This document shows positions 1 to 12,706 of a stretch of 64,000 nucleotides of DNA, one piece after another. Made by a program: the position numbers and the translations under genes. The notes beneath the pieces were generated by a model. The model was given only the letters and a program-made list of their open reading frames with translations, had not been told where the DNA came from and searched no databases. This DNA is from Chlamydoabsidia padenii. Its lineage: Eukaryota > Mucoromycota > Mucoromycetes > Mucorales > Cunninghamellaceae. Location: positions 682,001 to 746,000 of the forward strand of contig JAIWND010000007.1 of the NCBI GenBank assembly GCA_025330725.1, in the 5' to 3' direction. The number at the start of each line of letters is the position of its first letter. The stretch's first letter is position 1.

Positions 1-26
1 CAATACATTGTCTCTCATTTGTTGTA

Positions 27-1145
27 ATGGATACCTATCAAGACGAAACTTCTGTTAATGGTGAAGAATACGATGACCCTAGGTGTCATGGATGTAGTCA
101 ACCGATAGACGACGGCTCCGTTGTTCAATTTGGTGAAGGCATTTGGCACTTTGAATGGTAAGTATAAAGAATAAAGCCACTTTGTTAACCTACTCATCTT
201 GATGTTTAATTATTACTGTAGCTTTCGTTGTTCAAAATGTCATGACCTGGTGGAATGCTACAGCAATCTTTTACTGCTTCGTGACGGAAGTCCTGTATGT
301 GAAAAATGCTCTTATAGTTGCTATATATGCCATCAAGTTATCAAGGACGAAGCTATTATGACTGGTAAGTAAAGAACAAAAAAAAAAAATGAATTCATTA
401 AATAATGATTGTCTGTTTGTTTGTTTCAGGGGACGAGGCGTATCATGCGGAATGCTTCCGATGTATCCAATGTCATGCCAAAATAGATGATCTGGTCTTC
501 ACTCAAACTAGCAAGGTAAGGGCGAAATTTGAAGACAGAATTTATTTAACTGTAAGATTTTTATTATAGGGGATATTCTGTACTCAATGTCACGAGAATC
601 GAAAACAACAACGTCAAAAACGGAAAGAGGAAAAACTTCGGCAACAACAACAACAACAACAAACCCTATCTCATTCAGCTTCTGAAACTTTGGGCGATAA
701 GGTAAGAGTAAATATCATGAAAGAAAAGCAAGGAAACATAGATTACTAACTATCTAACTATTTACTAATACACGAAAAAGATATTACCCGACATGGATCG
801 ACAACTTTTGACAAATTCGATTCTGAACGATTATACCGACCCTCACCCTATGCAGCAGATCAGCAACAAAAGACTATCTCAACAACAACAATCAACATCC
901 GAAGCATCTGCCTTTGATGATCTATCCACTCGAGAACTGATTGAACTCAACAATATGTTAAATGCTGCTATAGAAGATGGACTCATTGATAACTATGACA
1001 TGCCTAGTCCTCCTCCTGAACTCTACCGCTCACCTCGAACCTCATCAGAAAGCACCAACAAGAAAAATGTCCATGATTTACAACAAGAATTGGATCAAAC
1101 AAAGTCAAAACTCTTCCAAGTAGAAACTAAACTTGGTCAGATAAA

Positions 1146-1191
<46 letters not shown>

Positions 1192-3022
1192 GAGAGAGAG
1201 AACTCTTACTAAATGTCTATTGGTGTAACATATTTTTGGTGTATAGGATATAAGTCGCCGGGCATTGGATGAATACAAGAACATAAAACGCCGCTTTGAT
1301 GCTGAAATCGTTGCTCGACAAAATGCACAAAGTAAGGTGGACAAACTACAGAATGAACTCTCCTTTTATCATCATCTAAGTCTATTTGGCCCGGCCGGAT
1401 TCATGCAGCACTCAAGAGAAGAACTGGCTCAGCTTCATCGGACAAAAGCCCAGGTGGATCAATCGGTGACGGAACTACGAAAACAACGTGATCTCATTTT
1501 TGCTGATATTGAAAGGTAAACTAATGGAACCCCCTCTCTCTTCTCCTTTCTTACTAATAACCTTTTTATTTTAGAGACAAAACCATACAATGGGATCGAT
1601 TCTCAACTGCTCAGCAACAACAATTGATCTCTCTTCAACAAGATACTGATCATGTCAGGCTGGGTTATGATCAACTAGTCAAGGCGCGTGACGATATTAT
1701 CACCGAAATGATCCTGCTGAACACCAAGAATGCCGAACTATCCAATCTCAATAATGATCTATCTCGACGCATGACGGAACGTGAACGGGAAGCTATGGCG
1801 GTGATGGCGGGAACAAGTTTCTTGGCCGATGATAATACTCCACCAGAAAACAACAATGGCCGTCGATCATTAGAAAACCAGCTGAAACACCTCGTCTCAC
1901 CAAAATTAACAGCACATCGGGATAGTTTTAATGATGCAACGACACCTCCGCGTCGATTCCGATTCAGGCGAAATCGCAGTAAAAGAAGTGGCAGTACTAG
2001 TCAACATGGTGCCGACAAGAAGGACGGTGGTGATCTCTTGATTGGCATTCCATATTCTGATTCCACCAGTGGATCTCAAAAAGGTAAAATACTCACATCC
2101 ACTTTTAATATAAAAAGGTCCGGATTTCTTATTCTCTCTCTCTCTTTCTTTGATTATTAGTGTTGATGTTTGGAAATGATCTGGTGAAACAAGTACAATC
2201 CGAAAACCAGCCCATTCCTTTGGTGGTCCGTAAATGTATCGAAGCAGTCGAACGCCGTGGTATGGATTGTGAAGGTGTGTATCGTAAATCAGGTGGCGCG
2301 ACTCAAATGCGATCGATTCAAGAGGCTTTTGAAAAGAAAGAAGCCATGGATCTCTGTGATGAAGACCAGTGGAACGATGTCAATGCTATCACTAGTGTTT
2401 TGAAGCAATACTTCCGTGATTTGCCCAACCCCTTGTTTACTTATGAATACCACCACAAGTGGGTCGAAACTTTTTGTAAGTATAAAAACTAAAGAAGAAG
2501 GAAAAAAAAAGATGACTACATAGATTAACATTGATTTGTGTGAATATAGTGACTAAAGACATGAGGACCAAAATGGATGGATTCCAGAAACTTCTTCACA
2601 TGATACCTATTGAACACTTCAATACTCTCAAATACCTCATGCAACATTTGGCAAAGTAAGTCTCATTTTTTTTTTTACTCATATAAATGACAAGATACTG
2701 ACCTCTGTATCCATATAGAATTGATGCTAAAAACAGTGAAAATCTAATGACGGCAAAGAACTTGGCGGTGGTGTTTGGGCCGACATTGATGCGACATGTG
2801 GATGAACATTTGGATTTGATGGAAATGAATCACAAAATTGGCTGTATCGAGTTTATTTTGACCCATATGGAAATCTTTGATGGTCCAGTCCCGGAAACAA
2901 TGAACAGGTCAGCTCCTTTACCTATGCGGAAAAACTCTTTACCTACTCGTCATCGCCGTGAAGCATCTATTGGGTTGCCTGCTCCTGCTGTCCCTCCTCG
3001 TGAAAATGCTGGCTTTATATAG
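27..3022 (+). CDS. RGA1: LIM-LIM-RhoGAP Rho/Cdc42 GTPase-activating protein (Rga1/Rga2 type)
   Basis: Likely GTPase-activating protein for a Rho-family GTPase (Cdc42 in yeast Rga1/Rga2), acting in polarity and septation. Ten exons join in frame to about 786 residues. Two LIM zinc fingers lie at about residues 20-75 and 79-135, with Cys pairs such as CHGC, CSKC, CYIC and CTQC. A Q-rich linker, the short motif ILPDMD typical of this family, and long coiled coil follow. RhoGAP fills about residues 550-730 and carries the arginine finger in GVYRKSG. The ATG at 27 is the first Met and directly precedes LIM1, as in yeast Rga1. The intron at 1147-1246 holds a 41-A run straight after its 5' splice site. 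Convergent with the APC6 gene. The family call is firm; the exact GTPase is inferred. Confidence 0.9.
1149..1189 (+). repeat. 41-nt poly-A tract inside an intron
   Basis: Uninterrupted run of 41 A immediately after the GT of the intron at 1147-1246 in the Rga1-like gene, followed by a short GA repeat. It is a likely slippage hotspot, so its length in the assembly is uncertain. Confidence 0.95.
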
Positions 3023-3370
3023 GTTCCCCCTTTCTTTTTTTTTTTTTTTTTTTTTTTATGTAGATAGTTATCATTAGCTTCCCCTTCCCCTCCTTTTTTC
3101 TTTTTATAATATATATGTATAGAGTAGATGGCTGGACTTGAACTCATTTTGTGTATTAAAAACAATAAATAAATATATTTGATAATACCCTTAAAACAAC
3201 AATGGCATTACATAATGGGCGGGATAGTATTGGAAATGGGTATTTAACATTTAAACACCGATCAATGCAACTTTGTATGGTCCCATATACATCTCCCAAG
3301 TAATTTGTAAAAAGGTTTTTTATTTACTGCTATAAAAATGATTGTTAACTAGGCTATACATATTTTAATA
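3023..3370. other. convergent intergenic region
   Basis: Shared 3' region of the Rga1-like gene (+) and the APC6 gene (-). It holds a T-rich stretch and several AATAAA-like polyadenylation candidates around 3160-3175. No gene is seen. Confidence 0.7.
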
Positions 3371-6252
3371 CTATGGACCAAAAATATCAGCTGGAGGTTT
3401 GAAGATATCATAGTCGTCGTCATTGTTATCGAGCCCGAGATGAGTGGATAAGGATGTGTTTGCGTTTGCGTTCAATGCCTTTTCCAATAGGGCTATTACC
3501 AAATCCCGCGTTGTACTGTTTCGAAGGGCCTACCAAAAAAAAATTAGTACCTTTTTATTGTCATATTTGGAATGAGTTTACCAAGTTGTATTGATAGATC
3601 GCTTTTGAGTGGTCACCATAATAATGATAGATTAGTCCAAGACCAGCATGAACATTTGAGTTTTGTGGATTCATTGATAGTGCTAATTTATAACATCGCA
3701 AAGAGTCATCGTATTCCCTATAATAGTTCGATTAGTTCCCATCCTACAACTTTTTTTTTTTTATTATACTTACTGTAACCTTCGATGAGCGTGACCCATA
3801 TTTGCCCAAATCTTTTCCCAGATCGGACTACTTGGTGTTTGTTTGTTCTCTTTGGATAGAGTGAGTGCCTTTTCTAATGATGCCAATGATTGTTGGTACC
3901 TACATACAAATAAACAATGAGAATCATTTCCTTTGTGTGTATGTTGTTGTTTTTGATCACTTACTCTTCCACATGATAATGATAAACACCAAATTCGATA
4001 TAAAGTACTGGATCATTATCACATCGTTCCATGCTTTTTGTGAGGTATTTGAATGAGTCCACCATGTTGTCTTGTTCCATGCATTGAATACCAATATACA
4101 TATATGGCAAATGAGACCTTGAGGGCAGATATAAAGATTAGTGAGTATAATACCAATTACTTTTTTTCTTCCTTTCTTTACTTACCCTGGGACCAAGTTG
4201 CTACATGCTTGATAAGCACTGATCGCATCTTCATAATCACGTTCGGCTGCAAATGCGTGTCCCAGACCTAGCCATGCAGCTTCAAAATGAGAATCCAGTT
4301 TTGTTGATTGGCTAATAAATCAAAAAAGAAAAGAGAGAGTTAATAAATAGGATTTGCTTTCTGATCTTGTGTTTTACTTACTTGAAGTATTGTTTGGCTT
4401 CGTTGTATTGTTGAATACACATATAATAAGTTCCCACAGCGTACCAGGTCACAGCATCAGCATTCATTCGATCCACCAGATCTTGAGCCAGTTCATATAA
4501 TTCGGTCTTCCTTTTCAATTCGTAAAGACATGACAAGTATGTTGGTATACACCTTCGATATAATACATCTACTTTTCGAATCCTATCAATCATAATAAGA
4601 GGGTCATATTAGTCAATCATTCTTCTCTTTGAATGTACCTACTTTTCACAAATCTTGAGACAATCTTCGTATTTTCTTTCTGACAAGAAAGTTTCCGCCG
4701 CACTTTGCATAACATCCAAACTGTTGGTCAATCGGTAATCCTGTTCCGTTCGTCGTTGTGCTTCGGATATGTCATTACTATGTGAATACTATGTAAAAAC
4801 AAATCATGTTGATTTAGTATCAGTCTTTAATATTCATTGTATGCTATTTACTTACTCTTTTTAATCGTAGCATATAGAGATCCCGTATAAAGTCAGCATC
4901 GTCTTCACAATGTGCATCATAAGGTAAGGTCATGATGAATTCCCATTCTATCACATATTGTACGTTATGGTTTAGCATACCCTATCATTCCATCTTCTTG
5001 ATACTTTTTACCTTCTTTTTCATCGAGCATATTGTGCTGTACAAGAGCTTCTAGTGCCTATATATATATATATATATAACCAAAGGATAAGAGTTGATTC
5101 AAGAGTTCATGTCCCTTGGACAGATTTATACTTACATCATAGCATTTGACGTCCACTGTGAGAGCTTCCATGAAGCATTTCTTGGCCTTGTTGGTTTCCT
5201 TCATTTGCAAGTAGGCATTCCCTCTGGTATAACACATGACGGATTCCAACTACCACATAAGAAAAGTAAGAGAGATTAGCATCTTTTTGTCCATAGAGCT
5301 TTTTGATTTGTCATACCTTGATTCCTCCGTCCTGATTTGCATTATGTACAAAGTCCTTTTCCAAAAAAGGATTGTCGTGACCTAGGTAATCCAATGCATC
5401 TTGCCACTTTTCCAAGGCCATCTATATATATATATATATATAGATTGTTGTTAGCATCATAGTTATTTTTTTGTTTTTGTTAATAATAATAAAATAGACT
5501 TACTGCGCATAATCCAGCAAGATACCGACAATGAATGTTCTTGTTTAGTGCTTGTTTGTTATTGATGATATCAAGAGCTTGTTCGTAGTTTTGACTCTGA
5601 TAGTAGGCATTGGCTAAAAAGTAAACATCGTTCGAATCGCCTACAAAAAAGAGGAGGGAGGTGAGTTCCATGGCCAAGTTTATTTGACATACTTACTGGT
5701 AATAGCCACGACCTTTTCGGCAAAAAAGATGGCGGTTTCATTCAAGTGGTGTTGAGCAGCCTCGTTCCGAAGGACCCTAAGTCGGTATTTTCTAGAGTTG
5801 ACATGAGGTAGTGAGTGGTTGATAATACTTGATGGATCATGGAAAAGATTCCGTCGAGCATAGTTTCGTGCTTGTAAAAGATCATCATTCCGTGGTGAAC
5901 CAAAGAGTGATGAGTTGTCGTGGAATGGTGAGCCAAATTGATCAAGAAATCCAGATCTTGGTGTTGGACGAATAAAAGACGTTTGCTGTTGTTGTTGTGT
6001 CGGTCGTGATTCAGGACTGGCCAAGAAGAAATTACTGGCATTAGTATTGAATACGTCTTGAGTACTGGTCGTCGTATTATTGTTGGGTGTGGATGCAAGA
6101 GGTGCTGTTGATGTTCGAGGACTGATGGGCGAAAGTGATTGTCCGCGGATGCCAAAGGTGGTGATACGTGCACTATCGCTTGGACTTTGTCGGGTGGACG
6201 GACGGTCGATGGGTGAATCGTGACGTAGTGGCGTTCGTCGTGGAGGAGCCAT
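3371..6252 (-). CDS. CUT9: Anaphase-promoting complex subunit 6 (Cdc16/Cut9), TPR protein
   Basis: TPR scaffold subunit of the anaphase-promoting complex (APC/C), the ubiquitin ligase that drives mitotic exit. The start at 6252 gives MAPPRRTPL, followed by a Ser/Pro-rich tail of about 140 residues with possible phospho-sites. TPR-containing exons follow, with typical runs such as WYAVGTYYMCIQQYNEAKQY, AAWLGLGHAFAAERDYEDA and YQQSLASLEKALTLS. The repeat order and the 'LYELKRKTELYELAQDLVDR' segment match Cut9/Cdc16. About ten introns are present, two of them carrying TA microsatellites (near 5059-5078 and 5422-5442). The stop is TAG at 3371-3373 after an acidic end that finishes in DIFGP. The reading frame is intact in every exon checked. 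Confidence 0.88.
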
Positions 6253-6994
6253 ATGTATAAGGAAAGTGAATGATTATAAAAGAGTAATAGTAAAAGGGGA
6301 GGGTATGCAAATGGAGGATAATGCAACCACTTTTCCTGTGTGTATAAAATAGAAAAGAAAAAAGTGAAGAGGGAAAAGAAAAAACAAGTATTGAAAGGCC
6401 GCCTATACAAAAAAGGGGGAAGCGTTATTCAATCGCCGCCTGCATTTCCATTGGAATTCCTTACTGTATGCTGCCCCCCACCCATACTATAGATAATAAT
6501 CAAACCGTAAAAAAAAAAAAAAAAAAAAAAAACTGGTAGAAGAAGCTGTTTTAGCTTTTTTGAATGTGTGAAGAGAGAGAGAGACACCTAACGAGATGCA
6601 AAGGACATTGAGCGGCGTTTGTAAGTGACAAGGGGAAAAGGATGTATCACTCTGTAATGAGGTACTGCCCAAATTCAAATATATCATAAACCATGATGGT
6701 AATGATAAAAAGTATTGTAGTCGATGTCTTCTCTTGAAACACTCCATGAAGACATTAATTCATAAGCGGGATTTAAACTGCCCGCCTCACCCTGTGCATG
6801 ATCTTCAACGGATTTTGAATCCCGACCCCACGATCGCCCTCGTTCTGCCGTAAATACATCAGGTAGAAAAGATACTTTATTGACAGCATAATTTGTGCAA
6901 CTCGAAAGATAATAAAGTTCTATTTCTATTAACTTGACATAAACTACTTTAACATAAACAAACAAAAAGATGGAATTATGTCCATCTATTCTCA
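6253..6994. promoter_or_regulatory. APC6 upstream region with CCGCC-type elements
   Basis: The region lies upstream of APC6 (-) and downstream of the small secreted protein gene (-). ATTCAATCGCCGCC sits at 6427-6440, about 175 bp from the APC6 start. Related sequences occur at 6766-6777 (GCGGGATTTAAA) and 6813-6827 (TTTTGAATCCCGACC). A 24-A run spans 6509-6532. No coding sequence is recognised. The regulatory role is inferred from recurrence of the element across the window. Confidence 0.4.
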
Positions 6995-7318
6995 TTATGC
7001 CCATGGATTCTTTGTGCACTTCATCCATTCCGAGTGGTGCATCATATTATAATGAAAACCTGGAGTTCTTTCTATAACTGAGAAATTTTTTTTTTTACAC
7101 TGTGGATCCTGGTAAGATTGGCAGTTGGTATTCACACGGAAATACCCATAGCTTCGTGTTTTGGGTGAACCAATGCATTGGCCAAAGCGACCCATGATCT
7201 TAGTTTTGGCATCATCAGATAGCCAAAAGTCTGCTCCTTTTGCAAGATCCTTGTTGGGGAATGCCAAAACGGTAGATAGAGATACAACGGTAAGGAGATA
7301 AAGGTAAGACAATTGCAT
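6995..7318 (-). CDS. Small secreted cysteine-containing protein
   Basis: Single-exon ORF of 107 residues. The N-terminus MQLSYLYLLTVVSLSTVLAF is a clear signal peptide with cleavage likely near residue 19. The mature part is about 88 residues with four Cys (in FGQC, NTNC, PQC and MKC), enough for two disulfides. It is basic and aromatic and ends in KNPWA. I do not recognise a family. It could be a secreted effector-like or cell-wall protein, but nothing in the sequence shows a target. The start is the only Met that yields the signal peptide. Upstream DNA to 9669 holds no intact gene. Confidence 0.7.
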   Translation of the reverse strand: MQLSYLYLLTVVSLSTVLAFPNKDLAKGADFWLSDDAKTKIMGRFGQCIGSPKTRSYGYFRVNTNCQSYQDPQCKKKNFSVIERTPGFHYNMMHHSEWMKCTKNPWA

Positions 7319-9669
7319 GATAAGTGAGTATAAGATGATGTTAGTCTGGTAAAATATCGTCTTTGGCTTTTTAATTATGTTCTGCTTTTATATTGATTGA
7401 TAAAGTCGACACTAGCCTATAGTTTTAAAGGGGTTTATCTTTTTTTCTGTTCTGCATTTAATTTTTGTTTTGCATCTCTTCTTGGAGTAACCTTTGATCA
7501 TTATCCTAGTTGCTTTAAACCCCACTATTCCTCTCACTTTAACTGCATTCCTGACCCCTAATAAAAGATGTCTTCTTTTCTTTTCATTTTGCATCGATTC
7601 TTTACTTCCATTAGTTACTAAACTGTACTCCACACCCCTGAATCGGATGGAGTGCATAATGGTTGATTTCTGTCAAACTCACTTTTTCAAATCCCGACTT
7701 CCTCATTTGGACATTCCCCTTTATCTTCACTCAAAATCATTGTACTAGCTCCAATCCACAATGTTACGATACGTATATACAACATTAATAAAGAAACAAT
7801 AACACAAACGTATATTATTACTTGTATTTTGGCTATATAGCGAATAGCACCAAAAACCCCAATCTTAATAACAGTAAAGTAGACAGAGCGGGGTGGTTGA
7901 AAAATTGACTCCCCGATTTGACCCCAAAAGCTACCCATTTTTGAGCTTCTTTCTTCCTTCGTTCTTCACTTTTAACTTTCTCCCCTGCGTCTCTCAAGCA
8001 ATGTAAGTCGAACTTGCATGAAATGTTGATATATTAATCTTTTTTTTTTTCTTATAGTGCTTACGTTAGACACCTTCGATCCTGGGAGCAGATATAACAT
8101 TACAATTCAAGGTAAAGTGGATAAAATAAAAAAAAAAACTAACGGGTGGTAGCGATGTGTGTATATTGGACAACGTTTTAACTTTGTACTTTTTTTTCTT
8201 ATTAGACAGTGGCGACTTGTATTGCATCCCATCAACTAATTAGTGGACTCTATTATATCATAAGAAAAAGGTAACACTTCCAACTCACACCAACAAGGAA
8301 AAAGAGAACACGTAATGACTAGACTCTTACTTTAAATCAACATAAAACAACAGAAACTACAATCCAACGTAAAAGGTAACATCAAAGACGAAACATACTT
8401 TGGTAAATAATAAACTCATATGATTTGTATTTTTGTATAGGTATCGACTGTGGGCTATGGTCTATTATACATGTATGGTGAGATAAATCAATGTTGGCTC
8501 ATTGTCTTGACCAAACACATTACAAGTCCCGATCGATGGTAAGTTATCTTTTCAGGGTAAAGAAAACACTAAAACTTATTTTTGGGGGTCTTATTAGGAC
8601 ATCAAATTTACTTGTACAAGATGCCATTCATTACCTAGATGTATTTTGGTCTTTATGCGCATCCTTACTGCCATTAATGGTGATTTATGTAAGCTGACAA
8701 AAAAGAAAGATAGGGTAGGGGCTATACTCACTTGTTTTTCTTCTTCTTCTTCTAGTCCACTCATAGTGGTGAATAGATGAGAAAAGTACTACCGACATGG
8801 AATAAAGTATGATCGAACTCGATGATCATCATGGCACTTCATTGACATGGTGGGGTATCTTCATTGTCATTAACAATATGTTTATGGTGCAAAATAGATA
8901 GTTTATTAGAATAAATACATACTAGGATATAAATATGTACTCCCTCTTCTCTATAATAAAGATCATGTTTGATATACTCTTCTATTGTTTTATACCATAT
9001 ATACGGTAAACCAGTTACATATGATATCATATTACAGTATATTACACTTGATTGAAATTACCTTTATTCTTGGTGTTTAACAGTACTCATATCCATTTTC
9101 ATGCATGATGGAGCGGAGATTCCATATTTTTATTTAATGTTGGTATATGTTGTTGTGGAAAGGATCTAAAAAGTGATATAGTCTATTGTTTTAATAGAGT
9201 GTAAATAATGGTGGTCAATCCGGCATCAAGATATGCTTTTTATCGTTCATTTTTGAATCTCATTCACCAACTTTAGGTCGATGATAACTTGGGAAAACCA
9301 TGCCAGAAAGGGTCACCCTAAACTACCACTGAATGTTAAATCCCCGCCGTGTTACCCCACACACTACCCACCGCCACCACACAAGCTACGGTAACTTGAT
9401 CCTATCAGGCGCACTCTATCTCGGCATAAGCGGCGTAGAGATAGTTATTTCCAGCTGAGCAAATGACGATGGATCATTGGAACAGACTGAAAATGATTGG
9501 ATCGGAACTTTCGGCCAACTGGAAGAACTCTAGGTGATTGCCCGATTTCGGAGTTGGAGAATGTTTTTTTCCCCTCCAAATGTCCCTGCTCTCCAATTTT
9601 TGTTTTTATTTCCTTCTTTTCCCCCACTTGCATTCTTTTTTTCTTCTCCCCCCCCCACTTTTATAAACC
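7319..9669. other. gene-poor interval with a possible decayed or non-coding spliced locus (about 7940-8840, +)
   Basis: No intact coding gene is visible in 2.3 kb. Between 7940 and 8840 several intron-like units occur on the plus strand. They start GTAAGT or GTAAGC and end in pyrimidine tracts with TAG: about 8004-8058, 8532-8595 and 8690-8755. The intervening 'exons' are short and stop-bearing; one (about 8491-8536 joined to 8596-8689) reads as a 49-codon fragment. This fits an eroded gene or a spliced long non-coding RNA. CCGCC-type elements lie at 7683-7702 (TTTTTCAAATCCCGACTTCC) and 9333-9351 (TGTTAAATCCCCGCCGTG), the latter about 320 bp upstream of cytochrome b5. Confidence 0.35.
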
Positions 9670-9966
9670 ATGTCTAAAGTTTACTCTATGGCTGATGTCA
9701 ATGCTCACCAAAACCGTGGTGATCTCTGGGTTGTGATCCATAACAAGGTTTACGATATCACCGAATTCGTCATTGAAGTAAGTAATCCAAAAAAAAAAAA
9801 GATATATACATTACTTCCTTAGTTAAACGAACCAACGCCACCCTACACACGACTCACTCTTTTTTTTTTATTGTTTTTGATAATAGCATCCCGGTGGTGA
9901 AGAGGTTTTGCTCGATGAAGCTGGTAAGGAATTACTGTTTTTAATATGCACGGAGTTGACACTGAT

Positions 9967-9998
<32 letters not shown>

Positions 9999-10403
9999 GA
10001 TATGATACGATATAATAGGTAAGGATGCCACTGAATCTTTTGAAGACATTGGTCACTCTGACGAAGCTCGTGAAATCTTGGAAAAGTACCATATCGGTGA
10101 ATTGGATGCTGCTGTAAGTCTCACTTTTTTTTTTGGAATCGGTCTTTTAAATATGAACTGACAAATGGTTTTTTTACTTGTTTTGATCAATAGTCTCGTG
10201 TGGATACTCACAAGTTTGATCCTATCCGTGCTGGAGAACTTCCTGAAGAAAAACCATCAGGATCGTAAGTAGAGGGTGGTGGTAAAGGAAAACTATCTGA
10301 CTAACGTTATTCTCTTTTCTCAAGTGCTCTCCGTGTGATCATTCCTGCTCTTGTTGTGGCCGGTGTCCTTGTTTACAAGTATGTTCTTTCCAACAAGGTC
10401 TAG
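9670..10403 (+). CDS. CYB5: Cytochrome b5, tail-anchored
   Basis: Electron carrier for ER desaturases, hydroxylases and sterol enzymes. Five exons join to about 129 residues beginning [18 protein letters not shown]. The heme-binding core is complete: HPGGEEVL carries the first axial His, and [10 protein letters not shown] carries the second about 25 residues later. A charged linker leads to a C-terminal hydrophobic segment ([17 protein letters not shown]), the ER tail anchor, and a short lumenal tail ending SNKV. Intron 2 has a 29-T run before its 3' splice site. The ATG at 9670 has an A-rich context (AAACC) and precedes the conserved first helix. Convergent with the kinase gene. Confidence 0.95.
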
Positions 10404-10790
10404 TCTATTAGATTTTATATTCTCATCTGTAATAAAATATACTTTACTATATGTCTTGATGGTTGGAAATCACGTGGTAGGGATTTATTTGTGGGGTAGA
10501 GTCTTCGGGGTTACTTTTATGATATGTATATGTACGGGCTGTCATTTTATGTCTTTATTATAAAAAAGAACCATCATCATCACATTGTCATTGACCAGCT
10601 GTTGGGGACATAAAATTCAACTGCATCGAATAGAAGGTTTAAAACATGTTTTATTATATAGATTGATAAAAAGAAGAGAGGGGAATAAATGACTAGGTAT
10701 AAATGCAGTAAAGCTATAGTAATGGATAAGAGTGGGCTTTCTAAAATAAAAATAAAAATAAAAACCAGAGGGATATCAACCAACTGGTAC
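10404..10790. other. convergent intergenic region
   Basis: 3' regions of cytochrome b5 (+) and the Srk1-like kinase (-). AATAAAATA follows the cytochrome b5 stop at about 10430. No gene is seen. Confidence 0.6.
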
Positions 10791-12706
10791 CTATAAACCT
10801 GTTTGTCCTTTCCGCCTTTCGAGTAAAGAAGCCTTATCCAAGTTGAGATCAACCAGGGTCATTTGGCGGTTATTTCGTTGGGCTGTCAAATCGATTCGAT
10901 CTAGACTGGTGTCTTTAGTAAAAGGCAAGAGGGTTTGCATGTTATTGCTTTGTCGCTGACATGACTGTTCGAGATCTTTTATGCAAGTTACGGATTCCAT
11001 CAATGCCGTATTGTCCTTTGGTGTCCCATCAATGTATTCATCATCTTCACTGTCGTCGTCGCCATCACAGTTCAAATAGTACCCCATACAAAATCCACCT
11101 TGGTCTTGTCGACAGCTCCGTTCTTCATGTTTCCTATGTAATTCATACGATTTGCCGCCGCTAATATTATGCTTGTCATTTGGAATATTTCGAGGAGGAG
11201 ACTTGATTTTGGACAATGGTTCATCACCTGAGTGGATCGTCTACAACAACAACAATAATAATAATAATAATAATAAGAGTAAATAGGTAGATCACCTCCA
11301 TCCTTTGTTTATTTGAGTACATCTTTTTTTAATTCACCTGCTTTATCATCCATGGGTGTTGCATGAATTGATGAATATCATATCGATCGTCCGGGTCCAA
11401 ACAGAGAGCATGAGATATGAGATCCTTTGCATCATCAGAAATAGAATCCCACCAAGGAGATGTAAATGTATAATCACCTTGAATCACCTTTTCCGTCAAT
11501 CGTTCCATCGAGTCATCATAAAAAGGAGGGAATCCACATAACATGGTATAGAGTACACAGCCTAATGCCCAAATGTCAATTGAAGTCGAGTAGCGTCCAT
11601 CACGAATAACTTCAGGTGCCAAATAATCCAATGTGCCACAGGGTGTTCTTGTTTGTCGATCCCAAAGTACCTTGGATAAGCCAAAATCAGCAATCTTGAC
11701 CTTACCAATTCCACCACCACCATGATTCTTGATGAATTCTCCTTCATCCACTTTTGATTCATCTTCAGTTGACAAGCAGCGTGTTGGACCACGGTATTCC
11801 ATAAATGGGATGGATTCAAATAGAAGGTTCTCGGGTTTAATATCCCTATGAAGTATATGTTAGTAAAAGGAACAACGACAAACTCTAAATAATAATTACC
11901 TATGTACAACCCCTTTTTCTTCATGCAAGTAACGAATACCTTCGGCAACTTGCCAAATACAGTGTCGAGAGAGATCTTCACTAAAGTAGGTAAGGTGGAC
12001 AATTTGGTGGAAGAGTTCCCCGCCTGAGCATAGTTCCAAGATGAGAAAATAGTACTGAGCATGAGATAAAAGAAGCTTATTATGAGTTCATTTATTTTAT
12101 ACACATACACGTGCACATACATTGTTATTCAACTTACATCTTTTGTTTCAATAAAGCCAAGTAAAGAGACAATAGAATCATGTTGAAATGAGCGCATTAA
12201 TTGGACCTCCTTGAGAATACTAGATCTCTTTATTATGTGTGTTCAACAAAGAGATCATCAGATAAAACAAAAACAAAAAAGAGACTAAGTATAAAATGAG
12301 CCCTGTGAGTTCATTCAAACTTACTTGGCCAGAGTTCATTTCCAATTTCCGCATCACCTTGATAGCCACCATTTCATGAGTGTTTCGATCCAAAGCCTTG
12401 AAGACAGTTGAAAAGGCACCACTAGTATATATATATATATATATATATATATAAGAAAAAGATAAATAATCTATGACGATAACATATAATCCATAATATT
12501 ACTTACTCTCCCAGCATACTGAGAAGTGTGTATTGTTCCAATCCTGCATATGTCGGCATATGAACTTGTGGTGTGCCGTTTTCAGTCGGTTTTATAGTAT
12601 TGCCATTGATCATACATGGTGGTGGCAACGGCAGTTCATTAGGTTCATTATTATTTGTGGTGAGTTCTGACCCTAATAAGGTTTCCAGTTGGTGAAGAAG
12701 AAACAT
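10791..12706 (-). CDS. CAMK-group Ser/Thr kinase, Srk1/Rck2 (MAPK-activated) type
   Basis: Likely stress-MAPK-activated kinase related to yeast Rck2 and fission yeast Srk1. The exons spell the catalytic landmarks: glycine loop LGDGAFSTVF, AIKVM lysine, HRDIKPENLLFE catalytic loop, DFGLSKVLWDRQTRTPCGTL activation segment, and APEV. The family signature is an insert of about 35 residues between the catalytic loop and DFG, ending GGGGIGKVKIADFG, plus CVLYTMLCGFPPFYDD and RYDIHQFM. The C-terminal tail of about 140 residues is acidic (DGDDDSEDDEY) and then basic, where Rck2/Srk1 carry a MAPK docking region. The Met at 12706 is used here. An upstream ATG at 12777 would be in frame through an intron containing a GA repeat and adds three residues (MAF) plus an Asn. 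Confidence 0.85.
12426..12453. repeat. TA microsatellite in a kinase-gene intron
   Basis: About 14 TA units lie within the intron that follows the glycine-loop exon boundary of the Srk1/Rck2-like kinase gene, directly before the 3' splice site on the minus strand. Confidence 0.9.

Noticed and set aside
5742..6410. 222-codon minus-strand frame overlapping the APC6 N-terminus
   Set aside because: Shadow frame of the low-complexity APC6 start; no conserved sequence and begins in upstream DNA.
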